Below are positions 1-10,670 of a stretch of 64,000 nucleotides of DNA, piece by piece. Position numbers and translations under genes: made by a program. Location: positions 40,069,215-40,133,214 of the forward strand of contig BTRK01000003.1 in the NCBI GenBank assembly GCA_036245805.1. The letters are read 5' to 3'. Below the pieces are notes generated by a model. It was not told where the DNA came from. It ran no database searches and was given only the letters and a program-made list of their open reading frames with translations. Each line of letters starts with the position of its first letter. Positions within the stretch are counted from its first letter, which is position 1. Source of the DNA: Pristionchus mayeri. Its lineage: Eukaryota > Nematoda > Chromadorea > Rhabditida > Neodiplogasteridae.

Positions 1-2080
1 GCAAGACTGACGGGGTACTAGAATATTCTCATCCTTAAAAAAGGGTTCCCGCGAGTCTCGCGGACAACAAACTGGCACCATGGGGTTATAGAGGCCGCTT
101 TTCCGATCAGAAATAAATTGCTTTTAAGTTAAATAAATGTCTACAAGTTGCAAAATTAATTTCCAAAGTTCATTGAAAATGCAGGCAAATTTAAAATACT
201 GTAGCCATTCTAGCCATTGATTGAGTAAACGGCCGCTGGATACGGAAAAGACGGAATTTCGAGATGCACGCAGCGTTACACCACGTTGTTTAGCATGGGT
301 TTTCTTCGTTATTATTGAATTTAATGAATTTTTAATGTGAGAACATGTGCGATATAGTGTTATGCAATTTACATAAAAATAATGTGCGATATAGTGTTAT
401 GCAATTTACATAAAAATATAGTCGAATTAGGCAAATAGTGCGTTGCGCAGAATTTAGGGAAAACCACCGTACAGTGCTCAGCATGCAGTACAGTCGTTGT
501 GAGATTCCATGATTCTGTTTCATGGGAACCCTTTTTAACAATGTCAGAAACTAAAACATCATATACAAGTGCAGTTGAATATTTTTTTTAAATATGTTAT
601 TATTAATATTTCGAATGTAGAACAAAACAATGTATATAAACGCGTTTGTGTAAGAATCGAACAGAGGCAGGCACAGCAAATAATGACGATTTTCTGAAGA
701 TATTTTTGGGGTTCTCGAGGGTGCTGAGGACGATAGGCAGAATCATTTTGCACAAGGAGCCCCCGTTCGCTTCAGAAGACGTAGCGTTGAAAACAGTTGT
801 CTTCGTTTGCTTCCCAATTATTTCGTCGCGCGTGCTCCCTAAAATTAAGCTAAAATTATGTATAGTGCAGAATTTGAAGGCGATCACGCCTTTCATTTAT
901 CATAAATTATATTTGTACAAAATTTACAAAAATAAATTTTTTTTTAAATGTCAGTTCTGAGCTTGGAAAATTAGATCGATCTGGCCGCTGTGATATGATG
1001 ATTCCAAATCCAAATTTACATCCAAATAAACCTCTGGAAATCTTAGCAGCATTAATAAAGGTGTCTCTATTTTGTGCGAAAATCGACTCTTCTCCTTGAC
1101 ACCTTTTCAACAATTAATACACTTCACCTTTATTTAGTGCGCTACGTTATTGTTGATCACACTCATTAATGCCATCTAGTTATCTCATGTAAAGTATACA
1201 TCCCAAACAAAACTGGGCCATGCCTATATCTGTTAGAGTTGGTGTTGCACAGCGTTCATGAGATACACGCTCTGGTATCTTTCCTTGATTAGTTGCAAGC
1301 TTGTAGTTCGACATAATTATATGTATATTTCATTTAGAAATATTGCGAATTATACTTTTGATCGTTGATTTCTCTCTTTCTCCAGGGTTCAGTTTGTTAA
1401 GGGGGCAACAGCTTAGTTCGTTCGCCGCAGCAACCTCACAGTAGTGCTGTGCTGCTCAAGGAAGGAATCGAGGTGAGCAAGTGCTTTGTGATCTTTGATG
1501 TTTGACATTTGGAAGAAAGGTATACGGTAGTTTAGGGGGGGGGGGGGGGCGTAAGCGAAAACTATTGTTTTTAAACACTTTGTCGCGATAGCACTGTCTT
1601 TTCCTCTGCCGAGAATAATATATGAGATGCGTGAAACATCTGTGTTACATGCCCTCTTTCAGTATTTGATAAAATTATTCGGAACCTGTTAGATCGGAGA
1701 TGGCTCAAGCGCATCTTTGTGTGGGGTGTTTGATTTCACCTTCGCCCTCCGTTAAAAAAATCTATAGTTGCTTTATTATAGTTCTAATGTAGGTTCCGCT
1801 GATGAATCACTGCTCGGGTCGCATTTGGAGGACTATCCGAGAATGACCAAGTTTCGAGAATGATGATGCTTTGATATAAATGCGGTAAATTAATGGATTG
1901 GGTATGCTTGGAAAGTTTATCGTAAGTTGTAAGAAAGTGCCAGTTGGATTTGAGATATCGGTGTCGGTAGCGCCCATATAGGATACCAGCCGATCGCGCG
2001 CGCCTCGGCGCGCGCAATCGACTGGCGTGTTCCGGGATGTGTTCTTAGCCTTCGTTTTATTTTTCCGGATGCAAAATCTC
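1..2080. other. No gene recognised; AT-rich unique DNA
   Basis: I see no convincing coding frame here. The longest open stretches are about 100 codons or fewer and are AT-rich and low in information. A run of 15 G lies near 1535-1549. Around 1384-1472 a segment begins after a tttctccag-type acceptor and ends in GGAATCGAG followed by gtgagc. The same ending recurs near 9113, 13620, 20360 and 52345, so this may be a decayed exon of a repeated gene family. It is not open through its length. Confidence 0.5.
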
Positions 2081-2099
2081 TCTCAAACTCACTTAACAT

Positions 2100-3405
2100 T
2101 TCACCCTCCCTCTCAACTCCCTCACCCTCTAACCTCTCCTTCTCCTTATCTCTCACCCTCTAACTTATCCCTCTCCCTCACCATCTCTCTCCCTCTATCC
2201 CTATCTCTCGCCCCCAAATCTCTCCCTCCCTCTCTCCCTCTCACTCGCCATGTCTTCCTCTCTATCCCTATCCTCCTCTCTCCCTCTCTCTCCCCCCCCT
2301 CTCCTTCTCTCACTCTCTCTCCCTCTCTTCCTCTCTTTCCCTCTCTCCCTCTCTCTCCCTCTCTCCCTCTCGCCCTCTCTTCCTCTCTCCCTCTCTTCCT
2401 CTTTCTCCCTCTCTCCTTCTCTCCTTCTCTCCTTTCCTCTCTTCCTCTCTCTCCCTCTCCCTCTCTTCCTCTCTCTCCTTCTCTTCATCTCTCCCTCTTT
2501 TCCTCTCTCTCCCTCTCTCCCTCTCTCCCTGTCTCCCTCTCGCCCTCTCTTCCTCTCTCCCTCTCTTCCTCTTTCTCCCTCTCTCCTTCTCTCCTTCTCT
2601 CTTTTCCTCTCTCTCCCTCTCTCCCTCTCTTCCTCTCTTTCCCTCTCTCCCTCTCTCTCCCTCTCTCCCTCTCGCCCTCTCTTCCTCTCTCCCTCTCTCT
2701 CTCCCTCTCTTCCTCTCTTCCTCTCTCCCTCTCTTCCTCTCCTTTCCTCTCTTCCTCTCTCTCCCTCTCCCTCTCTTCCTCTCTCTCCTTCTCTTCATCT
2801 CTCCCTCTTTTCCTCTCTCTCCCTCTCTCCCTCTCTTCCACTCTCCCTCTCTTCCTCTCTCCCTCTCTTCCTCTCTCCCTCTCTTCCTCTCTTCCTCTTT
2901 CTCCCTCTCTCCTTCTCTCCTTCTCTCCTTCTCTCCCTCTCTTCCTTTCTCTCCCTCTCTTTCTCTCTCTCCCTCTCTCCCTCTCTCCCTCTTCCCCCTC
3001 TCTCCTTCTCTCCTTCTCTTCCTTTCACTCCCTCTCTCCCTCTCTCCATCTATTCTTCTCTTCCTCTCTCTCCACGTTTCTTCCTCTCCCTCTCCCTCTC
3101 TCTCTTCCTCTTTCTCCATCTCTCCTTCTCGCCTTCTCTACCTCTCTCTGTCTCTCTTTCTTTCCTTCTCACCCTCTCTTCCTCTCACTCCCTCTCTTCC
3201 TCTCTCTCCCTCTATTCCTCTCTCTCTCTATCCTCCTCTCTCCCTCTCTCTCCCTCTCCCCCCTTTCCTTCTCTCCCTCTCTCCCTCTATCCATCTATTC
3301 TTCTCTTCCTCTCTCTCCACGTTTCTCCCTCTCCCTCTCTCCCCAATCTTTACTTCTCTCTCCCTCTCTCCCCCCTCTCTACTTCTCTCTCCCTCTCTTC
3401 CTCTC
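2100..3405. repeat. Long polypyrimidine (CT-rich) low-complexity tract
   Basis: About 1.3 kb is almost purely C and T on the plus strand, built from CCCTCTCT and TTCCTCTCT words in irregular order. There is no exact long period. Long open frames cross it on both strands, but they encode only Ser/Pro/Leu or Arg/Glu/Gly repeats and reflect composition rather than genes. The tract leads directly into the heat-shock-element array. A tract this asymmetric could form triplex or unusual DNA structure; that is inference. Confidence 0.9.
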
Positions 3406-3415
3406 GTTTTCGAAT

Positions 3416-3532
3416 GGACATTCTAGAAGCGTTGGAGCATTTTCGAACTTTCTGGAACATTCTGGAAGCTTTGGAACATTTTCGAACTTTCTGGAACATT
3501 CTAGAAGCTTTGAAACATTTTCGAACTTTATG
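3416..3532. repeat. 39-bp repeat array with heat-shock elements, left part
   Basis: Three copies of a 39-bp unit are present. Each unit contains contiguous 5-bp modules in alternating orientation (TTC-tg-GAA-ca-TTC-ta-GAA), the established binding format of heat shock factor (nGAAn inverted repeats). The array is interrupted after 3532 by a hAT-like element and resumes at 4454 in the same phase. Known context: tandem HSEs carried by Helitrons have been described in Caenorhabditis. Whether this copy binds HSF-1 is not shown by the sequence. Confidence 0.85.
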
Positions 3533-4453
3533 TAGGGACCGCGGAGCTCCGTCCTTTCTGCCGTTCACCATTTTTTGCATTGGGAAAACTCACACACCAT
3601 CACACCACCATTTTATTTATTTATTTTCTCAGGTTTAATTTATTTTATTTTATTACTTTTTGCGTAAAATCGATAGAGCATCATCTGAAGATACAAATTC
3701 TTAACTGAATTAAGTAATTTAGTTTTTGTAAAACGTAAATAAATGCATTGTTAGAAAATTGCGCTTCACATTTTTTAAAATTATTTTTATTTTTCTTTTT
3801 AAATCGGAGTGTCCAGTTTTAGTTCTCTATTCAGTTGATTGCTCTAAGCATCCCTGCACTCTACAGAGGCACTGGCCATGCTCGGGTTTCGTTCGGAAGC
3901 ATGGTTTATGGCCTATTTTTGAGACAATGTTGACATTTTTCTCGGTTAACCTTGATTTTCTCCACTTTTCTGAGTGCCCAGTTTAATTTGAACATTTAAA
4001 CACATGCAGCTACCTCCCCTCTGTCTTAAACATGCACAAAAAATGACGGTTCGTCGTTCGGAGACCTTGTTTATAGCAGTGAAAGTCAAAATGAGCGATT
4101 GTTCGATTATCGGGCTATGAAGCAGTAGAGTGCGATAAATTGACCTTGAGCTCACCGTTCGCATATGTTATCAAAATAAAACAGCAAAATTTAAAAATTA
4201 AAAATTCACACAACGCGTAAATTAATTTTTGAAAACAACCATGCCTAAGAAGTAACAAATTCGCCCCATTCTCTATCAAAAATTACGGTTGATCTCTGGT
4301 AAAATGTATTTTTTTAGAAATAATTTTATTATCGTTATGATTTTTTTCGGTGACTATTTTTGTTCATAATCGATTCCGCAATCCCGATTTCATAAGATAA
4401 GAATTTCGGAATTGATATAGAGTGCATTCTTAAACACCCCTCCGCGGTCCCTA
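3533..4453. mobile_element. hAT-like non-autonomous DNA transposon inserted in the HSE array
   Basis: The element is 921 bp long. Its ends are inverted repeats, TAGGGACCGCGGAG on the left and the complement on the right. It is flanked on both sides by ACTTTATG (3525-3532 and 4454-4461), an 8-bp direct repeat. Removing the element and one copy of the repeat restores the 39-bp unit of the array with one base difference from its neighbours. An 8-bp duplication and TAGGG-type ends are typical of the hAT superfamily. No transposase frame lies inside; the interior is AT-rich, so it must have been moved in trans. Confidence 0.8.
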
Positions 4454-4766
4454 ACTTTATGGAACATTCTAGAAGCTTTGAAACATTTTCGAACTTTCTG
4501 GAACATTATAGAAGCTTTGGAACATTTTCGAACTTTCTGGAACATTCTAGAAGCTTTGGAACATTTTCAAACTTTCTGGAACATTCTAGAAGCTTTGGAA
4601 CATTTTCGAACTTTCTGGAATATTCTAGAAGCTTTGGAACATTTTCGAACTTTCTGGAACATTCTGGAACATTCTAGAAGCTTTCGAACATTTTCGAACT
4701 TTCTGGAACATTCTAGAAGCTTTCGAGCATTTTCGAACTTTCTTGAACATTCTAGAAGCTTCGGCC
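4454..4766. repeat. 39-bp repeat array with heat-shock elements, right part
   Basis: About eight further 39-bp units continue the array in register. Most units keep five contiguous perfect nGAAn/nTTCn modules, a stronger arrangement than the three modules usually needed for HSF trimer binding. One unit near 4650-4680 is shortened. The array ends in a sequence related to the unit at about 4760, then changes to a different repeat. An apparent open frame through this part follows from the period being a multiple of three and is not a gene. Confidence 0.85.
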
Positions 4767-5060
4767 CATGGCTAATTATCGATTGGTATACGGTAGTTGA
4801 CCCAATGCTAATTATTGATTGGTATACGGTAATTCAAAGATCTAAGGTCAAAGTCATAAATCTGACCCACGGAATAATAGGTGACCCTTGGCTAATTATC
4901 GATTGGCATACGGTAGTTGACCCAATGCAAATTATTGATTGGTATACGGTAATGGATCGATGCCTTTGTAACTTCATCTGTCCCTCCCCTCCCTATTTCG
5001 CAATCCGGACAGACGGACAGACGGACAGACACACACAGCGCTTTATATATAGGTATTGAT
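4767..5060. repeat. Four copies of an ATTGATTGGTATACGGTA repeat plus GGACAGAC tail
   Basis: The words ctaattatcgattggtatacggtag and gcaaattattgattggtatacggtaa (with variants) occur four times, at about 4771, 4810, 4890 and 4930, as two pairs separated by a unique linker. A short (GGACAGAC)n run follows at 5005-5030, then acacagcgctttatatatagg. This could be the 3' terminal region of the Helitron-like unit that carries the HSE array, but I could not fix a diagnostic hairpin plus CTRR end. Confidence 0.6.
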
Positions 5061-5745
5061 ATGGTGTTACAGTTGGTTGTGATAAGCTGGACGTGTTGTA
5101 TTGCAGCGATCTTTGCGAAGAATCTTGTGAAAAAAACAATTTACAAAAAGGATTCGAAAAAATAGTGCTATACAATTGACAATTGCAATTTGCGAGTGTA
5201 TGTGACATCATGATGACCCATTACAGTTATGCCGTGTTGATAGTCGGTAGAAAACAGTTTTAGGGTGTTTTAGGGTGTTTCGGGTTGCAATTGTTAGATG
5301 TAACAAGAAATACACACATGTTAGCGATTCCAGCACTGTGTGTCGCTTAAAAATATCAGTAGAATACATTATGCACTACGTCTATGATGAATCATTTGTT
5401 GTATTCGATATTTGATAGCAACAGTACTCGATGATAGAGTTCTTCAACACTCTGACAATGGTAGCACCCACAGGAAGTATCGAGGTGAGTGAGCGATGTT
5501 ACATCATAATTTATCAAACTATTGATGATAAGAGTGTGAAGTACGCTGATAAAAATGACAGTCATCCGGAATTCGCGTGACAACTGATCGAATAAAATAA
5601 TATACAGTAATTAATTACATCGACTAATCCATATTCTTTTATTTTTTCGTAAATATCCAAAAAAATAATTCCATCAAATTCGGACCCGTGAATTTCCTGA
5701 TTCATTGCGTGATCATTAGGTTGTGTATGCGACGTTTAATTGATA
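5061..5745. other. Intergenic; no feature recognised
   Basis: AT-rich DNA without a convincing frame. A short direct repeat ttttagggtgttttagggtgttt lies near 5260-5280. No RNA gene or transposon end could be recognised. Confidence 0.4.
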
Positions 5746-6883
5746 TAACACACTATCTGACAGAATCGAAATAGACTTGGCACAGGCCGAAAATTTGAAT
5801 CCCTTCTGACTTCAGCAGTAGGTAGTACTCGAAGAGAGAAACTGACGAGCATCGCCAGAATTTCGATCTGCATCCGCGCGCGCGGGGGCGCGGATCTTGA
5901 AAAAACTACAGTAATCCTCGAAAATTTTTAAATCGAACCCAATCACTGCGGCGGTAGGGGCGCTGTGTTCCTTGACAAATTCTAAGACTTTTTTACTTCG
6001 GGGAATTTTTCGATCAGATTCCATCTAACGCCAGAAATCGAAAAATTCCTCATTTACTTCCGACATTTTTGCAATTCCCCGAAAATTTTTCAAGAAACCT
6101 ACAATTTTTTATTTGTATTTCTGCATCTGTTTTTTACCGATACACAAATGAGTATAAAGGCGCAATTTAAATCCGGCCTTAAGTTAGGTAACGAGAACAA
6201 AATGCGTCTCGAAACCGAATTATTGTGTAAAAAATACTGTAGCCGCTTTTTAATAATTTCGTTGTTTTCGGTTCAAATTCATCATTTCTTTTACCAATGT
6301 GATCTGCGGGGCCCATACAACGATATTAAGGCGTATTTTACTTCATTTAGATGAAATTAAGCTTATTCGGATATTGCGTCTACAGTATTCTTTACACAAT
6401 AATTAGGTTTCGAGGCGCATTTTGTTTTCGTTACCTAACTTAAGGCCGGATTTAAATTGTGCCTTTATACCCAATTGTGTCTCGATACAAATAGATGCTT
6501 AATACAAATAAAAAATTGTAGGTTTCTTGAAAAATTTTCGTGGAATTGCAAAAATGTCGGAAGTAAAAGAGGAATTATCGATTTCTGGCGTTAAGTGGAT
6601 TCTGATCGAAAAATTCCCCGAAGTGAAAAAGTCTTAGAATTTGTCAAGGAATGCAGCGCCCCTACCGCCGCAGTCATTGGGATCGATATAAAATTTTTCG
6701 AGGATTACTGTAGTTTTTTGCAAGAACCGCGCCGCCACGCGCGCGGACGCGGATCGAAATTCTAGCGATGCTCGCCTGTTTCCCTTGTCGAGGCCGACCT
6801 ATTGGTGAAGTCAGAAATAATTCACATTCCGGCCTGTGCCAAGTCGCTGAAGAAATATGTTGATTTTCTCAGATAGTCTGATA
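5746..6883. mobile_element. Long foldback element, family A copy 1
   Basis: This is a 1,138-bp near-palindrome whose outer ends read TAACACACTATCTGA and, inverted, TCAGATAGTCTGATA, flanked by TA on both sides (5744-5745 and 6884-6885). The arms share the words agacttggcacaggcc, a GC-rich CGCGCGCG stretch, gcagcgcccctaccgccgcagt and a purine-rich inner part. The spacer is near 6240-6370. Two further copies lie at 14401 and 16019. There is no transposase; small frames inside are arm translations. TA duplication suggests mobilisation by a Tc1/mariner-like enzyme, but the termini are not the usual CAGT. Confidence 0.85.
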
Positions 6884-7637
6884 TATTATCTTGAATTCAA
6901 ATTTAATACAAATACTGTTGTACACTCCTCCACATTCTGTACTAGACGAAGCACCCTCATGCTTCTGGATAACTAACTCAACACAACCCTTTCTTCATCG
7001 GTGCATGCGAAGAGTTTTGAAGGAGTAAGAAGCAATGCAATCAACATTTTGCAGCCGGCGATGTGAGTCGCCCTTCAGGTGGTCCCTAATATAGATTTAT
7101 TTTAATTGTTGTCTTGAATGGAGTGTTCTGTGCACCACTGATTCTACGTCCGTCCATCCTCAAATGTCCCCCTTGCTGCAGCAGTCAGCCAGGCAGCGGG
7201 TGCATTGCTCGGCGGGGCGGGTGCCAAGTCGTTGTTGCAGCCGCAGCCAAGAAGCTGCAGATGACCATGTTCCAGCATTAGCAGCACGGAAATCTCGCGT
7301 TGCGACAGTTAGAAGCTGGAAGTGAATTCGAATTTCTCTAAATTCAAACAATGGCAGAAAAACACAAAAAACGTCTAAGATATATTATTCTTGCATCCGG
7401 CCTCTAACGCTGCAGCTGATGCAGAAGGATAGGATCAAGTAGAATTATCGCAGTTGGACTGAAAAAGAACATTCATGAGATAAAATTGATGAGTGTGGAA
7501 AGATAATCAAGGAAAAATATGAAGTAGGAGATCAGAAACAGAAAAAAAGCGAAATTTGAACTGGTGACATCGGGGTTGCGGTAAGCGCCCAAATCAACAG
7601 TCATACAGATGTGCTCGTTTCGGATATGGTGTATAAT
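6884..7637. other. Intergenic with possible decayed exon fragments
   Basis: No complete gene. The stretch at about 7470-7590 is similar to 50640-50740 (shared word gaactggtgacatcg followed by a gt-containing junction), which suggests dispersed copies of one sequence, perhaps an exon with its donor site. The reading frames do not agree between copies, so I make no protein call. Confidence 0.35.
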
Positions 7638-8840
7638 AAGAGAGACTATTTGAGTGAGTGAACATATTTGTGAAGACACTTGGCAAAGCTCGAAAAATCG
7701 AATTCTTCCATAATGCGTGTACGGATAGTACTCGGTGAGTATAGCACGTAGGTCACGTATGGAGTCATCCAGGTAACGCTTTCCAGGAAATATAGGTGTG
7801 TCAAAATTTTTCGAAATTTTATTTTTCGCAACCATTTCGAATGAATGGCATCTTGTAAAATGCGCAAAATTCAAGTGGTCATACTCACCAAATTTCATGC
7901 CGATATGTTTTCAAATCCTACAGAAAAATCGAAATATCGACTATAATTTATGAATGAAAAATTGTAGCACGATCAGATGAGTGCGTAGGTCCCTTTTTTA
8001 TTTCAGCGTTGTATAGTGCAGTCAGGCTTCATTACTTGCTAGAAGTATGAACGAAATTTGAGGACCAGTTTTTGAGAAATTGACGAAAAAGAGACAAAAC
8101 ATCGGAATTAAGCCAGTTTGTGATAGGCTCAATGGCCTACCGTACTCCATCCTTGATGTAGTACTCGACGAGCGAGATCGATCCGCATTATTAGAATGTC
8201 GATATTCCTTCGCGCGCGCGGGAGCGCATGTCTTAAACAGCTACCGTAATTCTACATGGATTACGGTAGCTTTTTAAAACCTACGCTCCCGCGCGCGCGA
8301 AGGAATGATTTCCCCCATCGAGTACTTCATGTTGGATGGGGTACGGTAGGCCATCGAGCCTATCACAAACTGGCTTAATTCCGAGGTTTTGTATCTTTTT
8401 CGTCAATTTCTCAAAAAACTGGTCCTCAAATTTCGTTCATACTTCTAGCAAATAATGAAGCCTGGCTGCACTATACAACGCTGAAATAAAAAAGGGACCT
8501 ACCCACTCATCTGATCGTGCTACAATTTTTCATTCATAAATTATAGTCGATATTTCGATTTTTCTGAAGGATTTGAAAACATATCGGCATGAAATTTGGT
8601 GAGTATGAGCACTTGAATTTTGCTCATTTTACAAGATGCCATTCATTCGAAATGGTTGCGAAAAATAAAATTTCGAAAAATTTTGGCACACCTATATTTC
8701 CTGGAAAGCGTTACCTGGATGACTCTATACGTGACCTACGTGCTATACTCACCGAGTACTATCCGTACACGCCTTATGGAGGAATTCGATTTTTCGAACT
8801 TTGCCAAGCATATGTCCAATGACGTGGATAGTCTCTCATA
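7638..8840. mobile_element. Long foldback element, family D
   Basis: A palindrome of about 1.2 kb. The left arm starts agagagactat (7639 onward) and the right arm ends atagtctctc (8829-8838). The arms match over most of their length. Near the centre (8210-8300) are two GC-alternating segments (cgcgcgcgggagcg and its mirror) enclosing ctaccgta...tacggtag, so the apex itself is a hairpin. Frames of 73-141 codons in the two arms are mirror images of each other and are not genes. Exact target duplication not resolved. Confidence 0.8.
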
Positions 8841-9225
8841 AATAACAAAAATTGTACAAGCATAATCAATATATTATTTTTAAAATGCCTGCTGGTTCGG
8901 TTTAATTCGTGCTGTACAAGTACGGTAGATATGCAGGCGGTTCAGTATGATTGGGCCAAGCTTCCTGTTCGAAAAAATATAACTCCTAAATTTAATGATC
9001 ATATCGGGCAGTCTATCATTTACAGTGATTTATTGTTGATCTCTGCAGGGCGCATTTGTTCGGTGTTACGGGAGAGATCATCTGCAGTATCAATCTGTCG
9101 TGCCCAAGTGAGGAATCGAGGTGAGAAAGTGGTTTGTAACTTTTACTATATCTCAATCAAATCATTTATTTCCTGTACATGAGGAGATAGGCCGGGATGT
9201 TAGGTCCTTGTCTTCTCATTCACGA
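8841..9225. other. Intergenic with one candidate exon of a repeated family
   Basis: At about 9047-9119 (plus) a segment follows an acceptor (gatctctgcag) and ends in GGAATCGAG|gtgaga. It is open in one frame (begins R-I-C-S-V-L-R-E, ends Q-V-R-N-R). A near-identical segment lies inverted at 13615-13660 and related ones at 20350-20440 (minus) and 52310-52350 (plus). I do not recognise the protein. Confidence 0.35.
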
Positions 9226-10670
9226 TTAATCGGGGTCAGGAAAGGCGGTCTTCTGCTTCCATAGTTCTCGGTTAAGTGCGTGCCGTTCTGTCAGCCGAAG
9301 CTCACCAATGTCTTCTTTCAACATTTCGGACCATCTCAGTTTTGGTCTGCCCACTGGCCTCTTTCCTTTGATGGAATATCTCATCATTCTCATACACACA
9401 TGATCTCGATCTCTTCTCTTTACATGGCCATACCATCTCAATCGCCGTTCACGAATCTTTCCATCAAGCCTCGCACACTTGGTCATTGCTCTTATAGCCT
9501 CATTCTGCATTCTGTCATTGAGAGTCAAACCACATGCCCATCTCAGCATCTTCATCTCCACCACCATCAATCGATCCATTTGCTTCTCAGTGATAGGCCA
9601 TGATTCACTGCCATACAAGAGTGCAGGTCTTATGATACTCTTGTACACCTTTCCCTTCACCTTCAGACTAGCTCTTCTGTCATTCATCACACCACTACAA
9701 GCTCTCCATTTCATCCACGCACACTACACGTGGATGAAATGGAGAGCGATGATCCATGTCTTTCTCAGCAGTTCCATCTACAGTCCGGCATTTTTCCATC
9801 TCTGAGAATTCGGTTTAATAACCGTGTGACCCACCTCACTCCAAAGTCTCCGATACTTTTCCAGCAATCCGCAGGGATTCCATCCGGTCCCATAGCTTTC
9901 CCCCATTTACACTTGTCCGGTGCCAATTTCACTTCCAACTCACTCCACTCCGGAATTTCTCCTTGCACTTTATATCCCTCTTCCAATCGGGTCTGATCTT
10001 TCTCAACATTCAACAAGTCACGGAAGTATTCCTCCCATTGACTTTTCACATCATTCTCATCTCTCAATATGACGCCGTGCTCATTCTTCACTGTATTTAT
10101 TTCTAGCACATCCTTACTCTCTCTGTCTCGAGCCTTTGTTAACCGATACACGATCTTCTCTCCATCAGAACCATTCAACTTCTCATACAAATCGTCGAAT
10201 GCATTCATCTTGGCTAGTGCCACAATTCGTCGACAATCCCTCCTTTTCTCCTTATACAAGTCCCATGTCGCTGTACACTTCCTTTTATGCCACTGACTGT
10301 ATGCATTCCTCTTCTCCTTCACTGCCTTCCTCACTTCGTCATTCTTCCAAAACCAACTGTCACCATTCTTTCTCTTCAATCCCTTAGTCTCACCAAGCAC
10401 TTCCTTCGCACAATCAATCATCCTCCTTTGCATTGAATCCCATAGAGAGTCAACATGTTCATTCTCATCAAAGGGATCGCCATTCAACACTCCTCTCATA
10501 GCTACTTCCACTGCTAATCTATCTCTCTGATCCTTTTCTCTGAGCTTCGACCATTTTATCCGGCTTTCCACCTTCATCACCTCAGCAGGCTTCTCTACAT
10601 GTCCTCTCTTCAACAAGCTACAATCACACACAACACTCAGGTACATCAACCACCAAACTGGGGTTCAGAT
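9226..10670 (-). pseudogene. RTE-type LINE with the reverse transcriptase core deleted
   Basis: Read on the minus strand, the upstream part (10649 to 9765) encodes the linker and the N-terminal edge of a LINE reverse transcriptase, ending soon after the block GPDGIPADCWK. The downstream part (9714 to 9226) encodes the C-terminal region seen in RTE-clade proteins (KVYKSIIRPALLYGSE, then RRLRWYGHVKRR and GRPKLRW). Everything between, including the YADD catalytic block and roughly 270 residues by comparison with intact relatives in this window, is missing. The endonuclease is also absent, so the copy is 5'-truncated as well. It cannot retrotranspose. The breakpoint carries a 19-bp perfect inverted duplication (separate entry). 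Confidence 0.85.
9701..9747. repeat. 19-bp perfect inverted duplication at a deletion junction
   Basis: GCTCTCCATTTCATCCACG (9701-9719) is followed, after a 9-nt loop, by its exact complement (9729-9747). It sits at the point where the LINE reading frame jumps from the N-terminal to the C-terminal part. One arm belongs to the C-terminal coding sequence; the other is an inverted copy. This is the expected scar of a foldback or template-switch event. Confidence 0.85.

Larger units (their letters stand above)
2085..5056. mobile_element. Candidate decayed Helitron-like unit (composite block)
   Basis: The polypyrimidine tract, HSE array and terminal repeats lie together without intervening host sequence, apart from the hAT insertion. 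Grouping them as one Helitron-derived unit rests on the published association of HSE arrays with Caenorhabditis Helitrons. No Rep/helicase frame is present, so the unit would be non-autonomous. The boundaries are approximate. Alternative: an unrelated satellite block. Confidence 0.3.

Noticed and set aside
603..960. Overlapping frames of 97 and 104 codons near the left end
   Set aside because: Opposite-strand overlaps with AT-biased composition, no motif, no splice or repeat support.
2027..3638. Open frames of up to 502 codons on both strands across the CT-rich tract
   Set aside because: They encode only Ser/Pro/Leu or Arg/Glu/Gly strings, exist in several overlapping frames at once, and follow from base composition.
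4459..5059. Frames of 72 and 193 codons over the HSE array
   Set aside because: The 39-bp period is a multiple of three, so the open frame is a by-product of the repeat; no protein motif.
7473..8841. Matching frames of 73-141 codons in the two arms of a palindrome
   Set aside because: They are mirror translations of the same arm sequence; open length reflects chance in a duplicated arm.
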